A stretch of 64,000 nt of DNA from positions 340,628 to 404,627 of the forward strand of contig DACV01000007.1 of the NCBI GenBank assembly GCA_002494885.1, in the 5' to 3' direction. How positions within the stretch are numbered: position 1 is the stretch's first letter; each line of letters opens with the position of its first letter. This document shows positions 35,723 to 43,660 of the stretch, piece by piece. The notes under the pieces are model-generated. The model made no database searches. It was not told the origin of the DNA and saw only the letters and a program-made list of their open reading frames with translations. The position numbers were made by a program, and so were the translations under genes. The stretch comes from Methanobacterium sp. UBA44. GTDB taxonomy: Archaea; Methanobacteriota; Methanobacteria; Methanobacteriales; Methanobacteriaceae.

Positions 35723-36053
35723 CAAAAACTTTGTTTTTGGGTTCAGAAAAAAGCTAAGCATGCAAAACTTCGTTTTTGCTGCGTTAAAATCTTCAATTTT
35801 AACAGCTTTTTTCTTCAACCTCATAAATTGAAAATTTTCACGATTGTGAATTTATTCGCAAACATGGAAAAATCTGTCAAGATTCTTTGAATTTTGATGC
35901 CTAAAAATACCAAGTGTTTGCTGCATAGAAAAAATTTCTAATTTTTCCCGGTTGCAAAACCTTCAAATCTGCGATTTAGGGTCTAAAAAACCTTGTTTTT
36001 TGGCTTCGTTTTGTAAACATTCGAAAATTCATTATGTTCGAAAGCTTTTGCAT
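35723..36053. repeat. hairpin cluster 4
   Basis: It fills the 375-bp gap between the prefoldin alpha and ftsY genes. Examples: 35723-35739 (CAAAAAC-TTT-GTTTTTG), 35762-35779 (spacer TTC) and 35783-35803 (spacer TTC, one mismatch), with looser ones near 35878-35898 and 36023-36045. Several units are degenerate, suggesting older age than cluster 5. Confidence 0.8.
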
Positions 36054-36074
36054 GCTTCAATTTTTTGAGTGTAG

Positions 36075-36509
36075 TTATTGTTTTTGAGCCTCTTCAGTTT
36101 CAACTTTTCTAAGCAGTGCTTCAGCTTCAGGACTTTTTTTGACAATATAATCGGTTAATTTCTGCACATCTCCAACCATTTTATCAGTTAACTGTTCAAG
36201 TTCTTTTCTCTGGGAAGATATGCTTTCTTTAGCTTCATTAATATCTTTCTTTGCAGCAGCGCCTGCACCAAGACCCATTATAACCTGATCTGTATTTTTA
36301 ATCTCTGCAATTACAAAAGAACCTGCACCAATAGGTACAAAGGTTTCAGTATTCTCTTTTCCATCTATTGCATTTAAAGATTCTTCAGCAGAGGCTAAAT
36401 CTGCAATAGAAGCTCTTACAGTCTCAATTTGCTGTTGTAGAAGTTCTACTTGGCTCTGGTACATGTTAATCTCATTAACCATCTGTTCGAGCCTTTGTCT
36501 ATCATCCAT
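36075..36509 (-). CDS. pfdA: prefoldin alpha subunit
   Basis: A 144-residue subunit of the jellyfish-shaped hexameric chaperone that passes unfolded proteins to the thermosome. Two long coiled-coil helices (RLEQMVNEINMYQSQVELL at the start, RKELEQLTDKMVGDVQKL near the end) flank the beta-hairpin region ETFVPIGAGSFVIAEI. I use the ATG at 36509 with GGGTGAT upstream, not the GTG three codons earlier. The reading frame follows rplX closely in the superoperon. Confidence 0.92.
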   Translation of the reverse strand: MDDRQRLEQMVNEINMYQSQVELLQQQIETVRASIADLASAEESLNAIDGKENTETFVPIGAGSFVIAEIKNTDQVIMGLGAGAAAKKDINEAKESISSQRKELEQLTDKMVGDVQKLTDYIVKKSPEAEALLRKVETEEAQKQ

Positions 36510-36514
36510 GCAAA

Positions 36515-36745
36515 TCACCCTTCAATTAAGGCCTTGATTATTGGATCCAGTACTTCGTCTTCTGAAATTTCTTTAATTTCTTCTATGGATATTTTGCTTC
36601 TTTTAATTCCGTGTTTGCTTCCAAATTCAGAATAAATCTTTTCCTGTATATCTTCTTCGTTGATAGCTTTTAACTCCTTGGTGAAGGATTTAAAGCTTTT
36701 TCCCATCATAAATTTACCTTGAATTCTAAATATTTTTGTTCTCAT
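36515..36745 (-). CDS. rplX: 50S ribosomal protein LX (L18Ae / L20A)
   Basis: A 76-residue archaeal large-subunit protein of the LX/L18Ae family, recognised from TKIFRIQGKF, the basic FKSFTKELKA segment, and YSEFGSKHGIKRSKI. It overlaps the end of the aIF6 gene by 4 bases and is followed by pfdA after a few bases, consistent with one transcript. Confidence 0.9.
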   Translation of the reverse strand: MRTKIFRIQGKFMMGKSFKSFTKELKAINEEDIQEKIYSEFGSKHGIKRSKISIEEIKEISEDEVLDPIIKALIEG

Positions 36746-37416
36746 TCATATCCCTCAAGAAAACCTAATGCTTCTTCTATTCTTGCAAGTTCAGGACCTG
36801 TTGTATCTGATCCGACAATAACTCCCTCAGAATTTGCTATTGTGCATGCCCCAACAAGTCTTATACCTTTATTTACAGTTCCAATATCTGCAGGAACCTT
36901 CATTACATTTTCAATAAATTTCAATTCTTCTGCTGATGCAGATGGATGAGCTAATACTCCTTTATTTGTGGCCACTGCAACAGATCCTGTTATTTTAAAG
37001 CTGGCTATACTTCCTCTTTGAGCTTCAACGTCCAGAACGTTCTCAATTACCTCTAAAGATTCATCAGAAAGCAGTGGATTTACAATTGCGCCATTATCAT
37101 TGGCAAGCACTATGTTACCTACAGCAGTGAACCTATCAGGAATTCTCTCCACTTCTATATCCATCTCTTTAATAGCTTTTATTTCACTTTCAAGAGCAAA
37201 TGGAGAAACTAAAAATCCATTTGAATTTCCAACTGTAAGTGCTCCAGCAAGATTACTTCCACTAATTGGAGTTTTAATTACAGATACTCCCAGAGTATTT
37301 TCTATCAGATTTTCCATTGCTTCTGATAAATTAGAGGGAACTATGGCTACATTATCTGAAGTTGATATTGCAACTCCAATATTTGAGTTCCCGTACAGGT
37401 TAGCTTTTCTAATCAT
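36742..37416 (-). CDS. eif6: translation initiation factor aIF6
   Basis: A 224-residue anti-association factor that binds the 50S subunit. It shows the five-fold pseudosymmetric repeat with recurring N-x-x-G-x-L/I-V-x-P elements: NSNGFLVSPFA, NDNGAIVNPLL, TNKGVLAHPSA and NSEGVIVGSDT. The start is the ATG at 37416, preceded by AGGTGA; the GTG at 37425 lies inside that site. It sits directly after L31e. Confidence 0.95.
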   Translation of the reverse strand: MIRKANLYGNSNIGVAISTSDNVAIVPSNLSEAMENLIENTLGVSVIKTPISGSNLAGALTVGNSNGFLVSPFALESEIKAIKEMDIEVERIPDRFTAVGNIVLANDNGAIVNPLLSDESLEVIENVLDVEAQRGSIASFKITGSVAVATNKGVLAHPSASAEELKFIENVMKVPADIGTVNKGIRLVGACTIANSEGVIVGSDTTGPELARIEEALGFLEGYE

Positions 37417-37425
37417 CAAGTTCAC

Positions 37426-37671
37426 CTATTCGACCAAGGTGACTGCTACTGAACCGTCTTCCTCTTCAACAGCTTTTACTTTAATTTTAGGAGGTATTTT
37501 CTGGATTCCCCTTTCCCATATTTTTTCGTTTACAGAAGCATCAATTTTGATCTCTTCTGCTTTCATATGTTGTTTTATGAACTCTTTTACGTAACGTATT
37601 GCTCTTGGGGACCTGATTGTCCTTGGAACATTTTTTACTTTTCTTAAAGGTATAACATAGACTCTTTCCAT
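37426..37671 (-). CDS. rpl31e: 50S ribosomal protein L31e
   Basis: An 81-residue large-subunit protein located near the peptide exit tunnel. Family pattern: VYVIPLRKVKNVPRTIRSPR, AIRYVKEFIKQHMKAEEIKI, and IWERGIQKIPPKIKVKA. It follows L39e by about 10 bases and precedes aIF6. Confidence 0.95.
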   Translation of the reverse strand: MERVYVIPLRKVKNVPRTIRSPRAIRYVKEFIKQHMKAEEIKIDASVNEKIWERGIQKIPPKIKVKAVEEEDGSVAVTLVE

Positions 37672-37681
37672 TTAAATCCCC

Positions 37682-37837
37682 TTACACTTTTAGTTTACTT
37701 CTTCTCCATTGTCTCATCTTAGGATGAGTTCTCACTTTTCTGTTTGTTTTAAGCATAACCCATAAAGGTACACGCCTGTTTTGCTTGTTGGCTTTAGCAA
37801 GCCTTAATTTCTTAGCTAATGGCCTATTCCTACTCAT
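37682..37837 (-). CDS. rpl39e: 50S ribosomal protein L39e
   Basis: A 51-residue, extremely basic protein lining the exit tunnel. The sequence begins MSRNRPLAKKLRLAKANKQN and continues with RRVPLWVMLKTNRKVRTHP and an MRQWRRSKLKV tail, the universal L39e pattern. The preceding GTGGTGAAAAA supplies the ribosome binding site. It lies between the PP-loop gene and L31e, as in other Methanobacteriales. Confidence 0.95.
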   Translation of the reverse strand: MSRNRPLAKKLRLAKANKQNRRVPLWVMLKTNRKVRTHPKMRQWRRSKLKV

Positions 37838-37874
37838 TTTTTCACCACATTAATTAAAAGTTTTTCATAATTCA

Positions 37875-38471
37875 TTAAATTTTATTTTTCCAGCCAATTA
37901 CTCTTGATTGAACATGAACAGGGAATATTTTCTGTGCAAAATTTTCTCCTTTAATTGCATTTATAAGATATCTTATTTCTATCTCATAATCAGAGTTATT
38001 CTCCATACTTGTCTGCTCTTTTTTAACTTCAAATATCTTCTTTGAGAGATCATTTATGGTTTTGTGCCCAAATCCCCGTAGATTTATATATTCAACATTT
38101 CTTCGTGCTTCAAGGCTGTTTATTTCACTAGATTTAAGTTTTGGAGTCCTATCATCCCTTCGTGTTCCATCTGCCACCATACCATAGCTTTTTGAAACCA
38201 GATCCAGTACTTCTTTATGAATATAATTTATTCCATTGTTTGGAAATCCATCATCAATAATAATACTGGCTGCAGTTTCTGCAAGGGATCTGTCTGCCTT
38301 AAAAACACGATGTTTAAATCCAAGGGAAGATGCTGACTCTGCTGCAGGTTTAAATGAATCAAAAACCCTAAAATTCAGGGTTACAAGTTCAACGTTATAT
38401 CCCAATTTTTCAAGGATTACAGCAATTAATGAGCTATCTTTTCCTCCACTGTAAAGAACACATGCTTTCAT
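37875..38471 (-). CDS. PP-loop ATP-pyrophosphatase-type protein
   Basis: A 198-residue N-type ATP pyrophosphatase with the PP-loop LYSGGKDSSL at residues 7-16, followed by a Rossmann-like fold and a DGTRRDDRTPKLK loop. Relatives include tRNA-thiolation and QueC-type enzymes; this archaeal group is of unassigned function. Its ATG overlaps the PDCD5 stop (ATGA), so it is translationally coupled in the superoperon, which hints at an RNA- or ribosome-related reaction. Confidence 0.85.
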   Translation of the reverse strand: MKACVLYSGGKDSSLIAVILEKLGYNVELVTLNFRVFDSFKPAAESASSLGFKHRVFKADRSLAETAASIIIDDGFPNNGINYIHKEVLDLVSKSYGMVADGTRRDDRTPKLKSSEINSLEARRNVEYINLRGFGHKTINDLSKKIFEVKKEQTSMENNSDYEIEIRYLINAIKGENFAQKIFPVHVQSRVIGWKNKI

Positions 38472-38803
38472 TTTCTTGTTATGTTAATCTCTCTTTTCTG
38501 GCCAGCAAGATTTTTTAGGAGTTCTTTCAGCTGTTCATCAGTTATTTTTGATTTAACTCTGCCCATCTGTGCGAGCTGAATCAGCTGAAGTTCAATCTGA
38601 TCAACCATTTCTGGCTTGGTTAACCTGAGGTTTGCAAGTCTTCCCCTGGCTTCAGGGGTAAGTATCTGCACCATAGCCTGTCTTTTTTGAGCTTCTAATT
38701 CACGTTGGGCCTGTTCTTGCTCCCGAGATGCCATTTGCTGTGCTGCCGCTTGCTGTTGTAATTCTTGCATTCTTTTACGTCTTAATTCTTCAATATCGCT
38801 CAA
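38468..38803 (-). CDS. PDCD5-family DNA-binding protein
   Basis: A 111-residue protein with a Gln/Ala-rich N-terminal helix (ELQQQAAAQQMASREQEQ) and the PDCD5 core LTPEARGRLANLRLTKPEMV and GRVKSKITDEQLKELL. The archaeal family binds nucleic acid; it is always near ribosomal genes. The start is a TTG with GGAGG about 7 bases upstream. Confidence 0.93.
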   Translation of the reverse strand: MSDIEELRRKRMQELQQQAAAQQMASREQEQAQRELEAQKRQAMVQILTPEARGRLANLRLTKPEMVDQIELQLIQLAQMGRVKSKITDEQLKELLKNLAGQKREINITRK

Positions 38804-38840
38804 AATCCGGCCTCCATGATATATTTATGATCAATCTGAT

Positions 38841-39278
38841 TTAGTAATCAGCGAGTTCTGGAACTTCTTTTTTAACAACATTTGATGTTTTATCTAGGAA
38901 AGATTTACCTTCAGGAGTTACAATTCTCCCTTCCTTAACCTTTGCAATGTATCCAGCATCTTCAAGCTGGTGTAGAGCTGTTCTTATTATGGAACCGCTT
39001 CCCTTTGCAAATTTTTCAGGGCTGGAACCTTTATCCTTTTTTCCACCGTAGTATGATCTTAAACTGTTCATTCCTACTGGGCCATCTATGTACACCCTTC
39101 TTAAAAGAGATGCACATCTTGTGTACCACCAGTCCATATCTTCGGGTCTTCTTTCTTTGTGAACTCCTGTTTTAACAAATTTAGACCATTCAGGCGGGTT
39201 TATTTTCTTATTTTGGCTTAATTCTTTTGCAATTGTACTTATTAGCAAATCTGCAGGTACATCGTAAACTGTAGTCAT
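38841..39278 (-). CDS. rps19e: 30S ribosomal protein S19e
   Basis: A 145-residue winged-helix small-subunit protein. Family pattern: TVYDVPADLLISTIAKEL, PEWSKFVKTGVHKERRP, WWYTRCASLLRRVYIDGPVG, GSGSIIRTALHQLEDAGY. AGGAGGAT precedes the ATG. Upstream the superoperon is interrupted by hairpin cluster 5. Confidence 0.96.
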   Translation of the reverse strand: MTTVYDVPADLLISTIAKELSQNKKINPPEWSKFVKTGVHKERRPEDMDWWYTRCASLLRRVYIDGPVGMNSLRSYYGGKKDKGSSPEKFAKGSGSIIRTALHQLEDAGYIAKVKEGRIVTPEGKSFLDKTSNVVKKEVPELADY

Positions 39279-39310
39279 ATTTATCCTCCTAATTACCTAA
39301 TTATCTTGAC

Positions 39311-39658
39311 TCAAAAATTCATAGAATTTTTGATACTATGCAAAACCTTTGGTTTTGCAGCCGTGAAAATTCTTAATTTTCACATGCCCCGAAAATCTTT
39401 CAAAATCGAAGATTTTGAATGCGCAAAGCTTTCAGTTTTGCCAGTTTTGATTTTGATGTGTGTGAAACGGAGCTAACAAAAATCTTCGATTTTTGTGCAT
39501 GAGAAACTTCGTTTCTCCGCACCAAACGCTTCGCGTTTGAGTGCTCCAAATCCTTCGGATTTGAGAGTTTCACAACCGAAAAAACGAAGCATTAGAAAAT
39601 TTACAATCTTTTGCGGTTACGGACGAAGTTTGTATACATCGAAATTATAAATTTCGAT
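39311..39658. repeat. hairpin cluster 5 (largest)
   Basis: It fills the gap between yhbY and rps19e. At least nine palindromes with unlike arms: 39311-39333 (spacer ATA), 39339-39359 (TTT), 39363-39383 (CTT), 39399-39419 (GAA), 39477-39495 (TTC), 39501-39517 (GAGAAAC-TTC-GTTTCTC), 39523-39539 (CAAACGC-TTC-GCGTTTG), 39547-39563 (CAAATCC-TTC-GGATTTG) and 39638-39658 (ATA). Most arms are perfectly complementary. Linkers often contain GTGC, GCATG or GTGCTCC. Confidence 0.9.
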
Positions 39659-39697
39659 AGTTTTTTCCATGCTACGAAAATTTAAAATTTTTGCTGG

Positions 39698-39940
39698 CTA
39701 AGATTTTCGATGGTTTTTTTTAAATATTACAGCAACATTTCCTCTTAAATCAACTAGTTTAGAGTTAGATTTTTCGATTATATTGTTTATATAATTTTGT
39801 TTTTCTGAAGATATATTTTTTGCAAATTTTAACTTTATTACTTCATGAGCCTTAAGTTGTCTTTTTATTTCATCAATAACATTCTGGTTGATTCCAGATT
39901 TTCCAATATTAATGGTGATTGTTGAAAGTGATCTATTCAT
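39698..39940 (-). CDS. YhbY/CRM-domain RNA-binding protein
   Basis: An 80-residue CRM-domain protein (YhbY type), associated with ribosome assembly in bacteria. Features: TITINIGKSGINQNVIDEI, HEVIKLKFAKNI and LVDLRGNVAVIFKK. The GxxG loop appears here as GKSG in an early position, as in archaeal forms. I use the ATG at 39940, which overlaps the Rnp4 stop region by 8 bases and has AAGGA upstream. Confidence 0.88.
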   Translation of the reverse strand: MNRSLSTITINIGKSGINQNVIDEIKRQLKAHEVIKLKFAKNISSEKQNYINNIIEKSNSKLVDLRGNVAVIFKKNHRKS

Positions 39941-40304
39941 TAATTCCTTTTTTGATAATGCAGGATTCAATTCTTTTCCTCCTTTTATCTTTTATCTCTC
40001 TTATATATGGAATTTTCATTACATTTCCACATTCAAAACATTTAATAGTAACAGATGAATTTTTTAACCTGACCTGGCAGTTTTCACCCGGTTTCAGGAA
40101 CTTATAGCAATTTTTACAGAATCTCCTCTTCCAGATTCTTGGCATTCTTATATTATACTTGGTTGCAATGTTTCTGGCCATCTGGACATAACGGTGCGAC
40201 CGTTCAGGATGAGCGTCAAAAGATTCATCTGCAAGTTTAAAGAGAATATCAATCCTTTCTCTTGCAATTTTTAACATCCATTGTGGTCTTCTTCCTCTTC
40301 TCAA
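39933..40304 (-). CDS. rnp4: ribonuclease P protein component 4
   Basis: A 123-residue Rpr2/Rpp21-type subunit of archaeal RNase P. RRGRRPQWMLKIARERID at the N-terminus is the family start. The zinc site is made by FCKNCYKFLKPGENC and IKCFECGNV. I favour the TTG at 40304, just before RRGRRP; an earlier TTG at 40322 would add six atypical residues. First gene of the translation superoperon. Confidence 0.9.
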   Translation of the reverse strand: MRRGRRPQWMLKIARERIDILFKLADESFDAHPERSHRYVQMARNIATKYNIRMPRIWKRRFCKNCYKFLKPGENCQVRLKNSSVTIKCFECGNVMKIPYIREIKDKRRKRIESCIIKKGINE

Positions 40305-40540
40305 ATTATGGCCCCAAAGCAATCATTGTTATAGAACATAGAAATTGGTCTTAAGCTCTTATGCTGGGGTTTGAATTGCTAAATCCATATTTAATAGAGT
40401 ATTTATTTTATGGAATTAACATCATCAATAATCCTCAATATAACATATAATATACTTAAGAATAATATTGTAATTTATTTAATATTCTCTTTAAAAAGCT
40501 TTTCTATCAAATCCTATTGTTCCAAAAATTTACGTTAAAA

Positions 40541-41083
40541 TTACTTTAAATATTCCAGAAAATCAATACTACCAACCGGAAACTTTTTATCACCTTTTAT
40601 CATATCAACCATTAAATCAACAACTCTTTCATGGCTGATATTGCTTGTATCTATTTCGTTGGTTTTATCTCCATGAATTTCGTATGCTTCATAAGAACAG
40701 ACATCAATTGCCTCTGCTTCTATATTCTCACGGATTTTGTCTTCTCCCCATTCTTTAGTTTTCATACGCTGTTCTAAAACATGAGGATTAGCCCTTAAAA
40801 CTATTACAATATCTGATTTTTCATAAAGATGTGAAAGATGCCCTTCAACAATGATAAATTTACTGTTGATTTTATTGATTATTATAGTTATTTCATCAAA
40901 TAAAGCATCTAAATCCACTATTTTGTATTTTCTTACTTCATCGACGCCTGTATAAATGTGTTTTTCATTAACAAGTTGATTTATGTCAATTAAATGAGCA
41001 TTTAATTTTTGGGCAAGTGTTCCAGAAACCGTGGTTTTCCCAACTCCTGGCGTTCCTGTAATGAGTATAATCATGGAGCTCAT
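40541..41083 (-). CDS. AK6/Fap7-like adenylate kinase (putative nucleotide kinase)
   Basis: A 180-residue P-loop kinase: ILITGTPGVGKTTVSGTLA, the VEGHLSHLYEKSDIVIVLR central region (in parts), and RMKTKEWGEDKIRENIEAE as the lid and helical region. The AK6 family acts in ribosome maturation in eukaryotes and is a broad adenylate kinase/ATPase in archaea. Its start lies 4 bases after the thi4 stop; an internal ATG three codons later is also possible. Confidence 0.87.
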   Translation of the reverse strand: MSSMIILITGTPGVGKTTVSGTLAQKLNAHLIDINQLVNEKHIYTGVDEVRKYKIVDLDALFDEITIIINKINSKFIIVEGHLSHLYEKSDIVIVLRANPHVLEQRMKTKEWGEDKIRENIEAEAIDVCSYEAYEIHGDKTNEIDTSNISHERVVDLMVDMIKGDKKFPVGSIDFLEYLK

Positions 41084-41087
41084 GAAA

Positions 41088-41867
41088 TCATTTCAATTTT
41101 TCGATAAGAATCTGAGCTATTCTTTCTCCAGATAGGAGCATTCCGCCAAATATTGGACCCATTCTTGGAGAACCGTAAACTGCATTTGCAGCCATTCCTG
41201 CAACGTATAATCCTGGATAAACTTCCTTAGTATTATCCATAAGGGCTTTTTCTCCAACATCAGCCCACATCGGTTTTTCTCCAATAATTCTACCTGTTTC
41301 TGTGTTAAGTTTAGGTCCTACTTTTCTCTCTACAACTTTTACCACTTCACAATCATGACCTGTGGCATCAACAACAGCTTTTGTCCTTATTGTGAGTGGG
41401 TCAACATGTAATCCTCCCATTTCAACTGCACTCCAGTTTAAAACAAGACCTGTGATATCAGGCTTTTCCTGGATCATTACATCTTCAATGCTCATTAAAT
41501 TAAAGACTTTAAGGCCTGCCTGTGTTGCTTTAGAGCACAAAGTTGAAACAGATTCTATTGAATCGGCCATATAATAGTCTTCTTCGTATCTCTTGGTTTT
41601 AATCCCAAATTCGTCGAGAATTCTTCTGCTTTCTTCCTGAACGACTATTTTATTAAACATCATGCCGCCACCCCACATTCCGCCGCCGATGCTTAATTTT
41701 CTTTCAAATAGCGCCACTTTAATGCCTGCCTTTGCAAGATAATATCCTGCTGTAAGTCCTGCAGGACCTCCGCCCCCAATAGCCACATCAATATCAGTAT
41801 AATCCAGAAAATCTTCCATAAAACTTTTTATTATTGCTCTTGATATTACCACATCATCTAATTTCAT
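41088..41867 (-). CDS. thi4: sulfide-dependent thiazole synthase (Thi4)
   Basis: A 259-residue enzyme that makes the ADP-thiazole precursor of thiamine from NAD and glycine. The dinucleotide loop is IGGGGPAGLTAGYYLAKAG, then ERKLSIGGGMWGGGMMFN. In the active-site stretch GGLHVDPLTIRT, His stands where yeast Thi4 has the suicidal Cys; in methanogen homologues this marks a catalytic enzyme that uses free sulfide. GGTGAAAAG precedes the ATG. It forms a unit with the AK6-like gene. Confidence 0.93.
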   Translation of the reverse strand: MKLDDVVISRAIIKSFMEDFLDYTDIDVAIGGGGPAGLTAGYYLAKAGIKVALFERKLSIGGGMWGGGMMFNKIVVQEESRRILDEFGIKTKRYEEDYYMADSIESVSTLCSKATQAGLKVFNLMSIEDVMIQEKPDITGLVLNWSAVEMGGLHVDPLTIRTKAVVDATGHDCEVVKVVERKVGPKLNTETGRIIGEKPMWADVGEKALMDNTKEVYPGLYVAGMAANAVYGSPRMGPIFGGMLLSGERIAQILIEKLK

Positions 41868-41911
41868 CTTTTCACCATTTTATTATAATCATTCTTTAAA
41901 TTTAACAATTG

Positions 41912-43006
41912 TTATTTTTTAACTATTATTCTTAAAACATCTTTATCATTTAACACGTGTTCGAGACCCACTTTCTGCCCTTCAAACTTTACTGATGTTC
42001 CCCAAACCTTTGCATGTCTGAAATCTCTAACAAAATCTCGATGGAGTTTATTTGCTACATCTTTAACACTTGATCCTTTCCTTATTATTAAAGGCTCTTC
42101 ATAATCCGTTTTCTTGCCCTGGGGCTTTAGGAAAACACGGATAAGAGCAAGCTCATCAAATATTTTCCATTTGAGATCTTCTATATTAGTTTGCTTGTTT
42201 GCAGATATAAAAATTGCATCAGGTATTTCTGATTTAAGCTCATCCATATATTTTTTATCTACCAGATCTATTTTATTTACGATTTTTAACATGGGAATAT
42301 AAACACAACTTAAATCTAAACTGTCAATAAACTGATCCATGGTCACATTATCACGTATCAAAATATCTGCACTGTGTATTCCATATTCATTCAAAATAGA
42401 TCTGATTGTCCTTTCATCTATATTTGTAAGTTCTACTGTAGAAGAAATTGCAAGGCCTCCCAGTTTTTTACGCTTTACAGTGACATCAGGTCGGGTCTGG
42501 TTAGGCCTTATACCTATGTTTTTTAGTTCTTCTGTAATTATATTAATATGTTGGGGATTAAAAACATCAAGCACTATTAATACAAGGTCTGCATTCCTGG
42601 CAACAGATAAAATTTCCCTTCCTCTTCCTTTACCCCTGGAAGCTCCAGTAATTATCCCTGGAATATCAAATATCTGAATTTTTGCTCCTTCATATTCCAT
42701 AATCCCTGGAATTATTTCAAGCGTTGTAAATTCATATTCTCCAATTTTAGATTCTGCATTGGTAAGGTCATTAAGTAGGGTTGATTTTCCAACTGACGGA
42801 AATCCAACCAGAACTACCGTAGAATCTCCGCTCTTTTTAACATGAAATCCTTTACCCTTAGTACCTGAACTGCTCCTTTGCAGGGATTCTTCTTTGAGTT
42901 TTGATAATTTAGCCTTAAGTTTACCTATATGATGGGAGGTAGCCTTATTATACGGCGTTTTTTGAATTTCTTCTTCAATTTTTTTAATTCTATCTTCAAG
43001 AACCAT
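41912..43006 (-). CDS. DRG-family GTP-binding protein
   Basis: A 364-residue Obg/DRG GTPase: an N-terminal helical region (KIEEEIQKTPYNKATSHHIG), G1 GFPSVGKSTLLNDLT, G3 DIPGI, G4 NKID and a C-terminal TGS domain (IIRKGSSVKDVANKLH region to the end). DRG proteins bind translating ribosomes. Start at the ATG 43006; a GTG three codons earlier is also open. Confidence 0.94.
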   Translation of the reverse strand: MVLEDRIKKIEEEIQKTPYNKATSHHIGKLKAKLSKLKEESLQRSSSGTKGKGFHVKKSGDSTVVLVGFPSVGKSTLLNDLTNAESKIGEYEFTTLEIIPGIMEYEGAKIQIFDIPGIITGASRGKGRGREILSVARNADLVLIVLDVFNPQHINIITEELKNIGIRPNQTRPDVTVKRKKLGGLAISSTVELTNIDERTIRSILNEYGIHSADILIRDNVTMDQFIDSLDLSCVYIPMLKIVNKIDLVDKKYMDELKSEIPDAIFISANKQTNIEDLKWKIFDELALIRVFLKPQGKKTDYEEPLIIRKGSSVKDVANKLHRDFVRDFRHAKVWGTSVKFEGQKVGLEHVLNDKDVLRIIVKK

Positions 43007-43233
43007 AAATCTCACATAAAAGTAGTTAGATTAATAAAAATGATTATAAAAATATATTTCCAAATCAGGGTTTTAATTCTCTTTAATACATAAATACTGC
43101 ATATATAATTCCACTTTAAATTATAATAATGATAATTTAGTTAAATTTGATTAATATTAATCTTTTCACCCTTAAAAAAGTTTTTAATTATAAAATTTTA
43201 TATCCTATAAAACTCATATCTAAGCATGGTGAT

Positions 43234-43617
43234 ATGATGAATGTTAAAGAAATTATGATTGAAGGTGTTGAAACCATAGGTGAAGATGAAACTCTGGATA
43301 CTGCCTTGAGAAAGTCTACAGAAGAAGGAGAAGGTGGAAGTCTTATAGTGGAAAATAAGGGAGAAGTTGTAGGCATAGTAACAACATGGGATGTTCTGGA
43401 AGCTATAGGCGATGAAAATCAATTAAATAATACCAAAGTCCATGATGCAATGGAGACTCATCTTGTAACAGTTCATACTGATACTCCAGTAGAAGAAGCA
43501 GCAAAAGAGATGGTAGACCATGGCATATGGAGATTACCAGTAGAAGAAGCAGGCCAGATAGTTGGAATCATAAGTGCAACAGACATTCTTCTAAATGAAA
43601 TACGTAATATGATGTAG
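43234..43617 (+). CDS. CBS-domain pair protein
   Basis: A 127-residue protein made of two CBS domains, which bind adenosine nucleotides and sense energy state. Each half shows the V/I-x-G-I-V/I pattern: EVVGIVTTWDVLEAIG and QIVGIISATDILLNEI. A GGTGAT directly before the ATGATG at 43234-43239 points to this start rather than upstream codons at 43147. The partner protein is unknown. Confidence 0.9.
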   Translation: MMNVKEIMIEGVETIGEDETLDTALRKSTEEGEGGSLIVENKGEVVGIVTTWDVLEAIGDENQLNNTKVHDAMETHLVTVHTDTPVEEAAKEMVDHGIWRLPVEEAGQIVGIISATDILLNEIRNMM

Positions 43618-43624
43618 AAATTTA

Positions 43625-43660
43625 AAATTAAATAGATTCCTTTTGGAATCTATTTAATTT
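43625..43660. terminator. bidirectional hairpin terminator overlapping the aglB stop
   Basis: A perfect 16-bp inverted repeat (43625-43640 and 43645-43660; arms begin AAATTAAATAGATTCC) with a four-T loop lies exactly between the convergent CBS and aglB genes. The aglB stop codon (43654-43656) lies inside the right arm. Confidence 0.8.

Noticed and set aside
41868..41911. A TPP riboswitch before thi4
   Set aside because: The 44-base gap is too short and has none of the conserved TPP-aptamer sequences.
43147..43233. N-terminal extension of the CBS protein
   Set aside because: The upstream codons have no ribosome binding site, while GGTGAT directly precedes the ATGATG at 43234.
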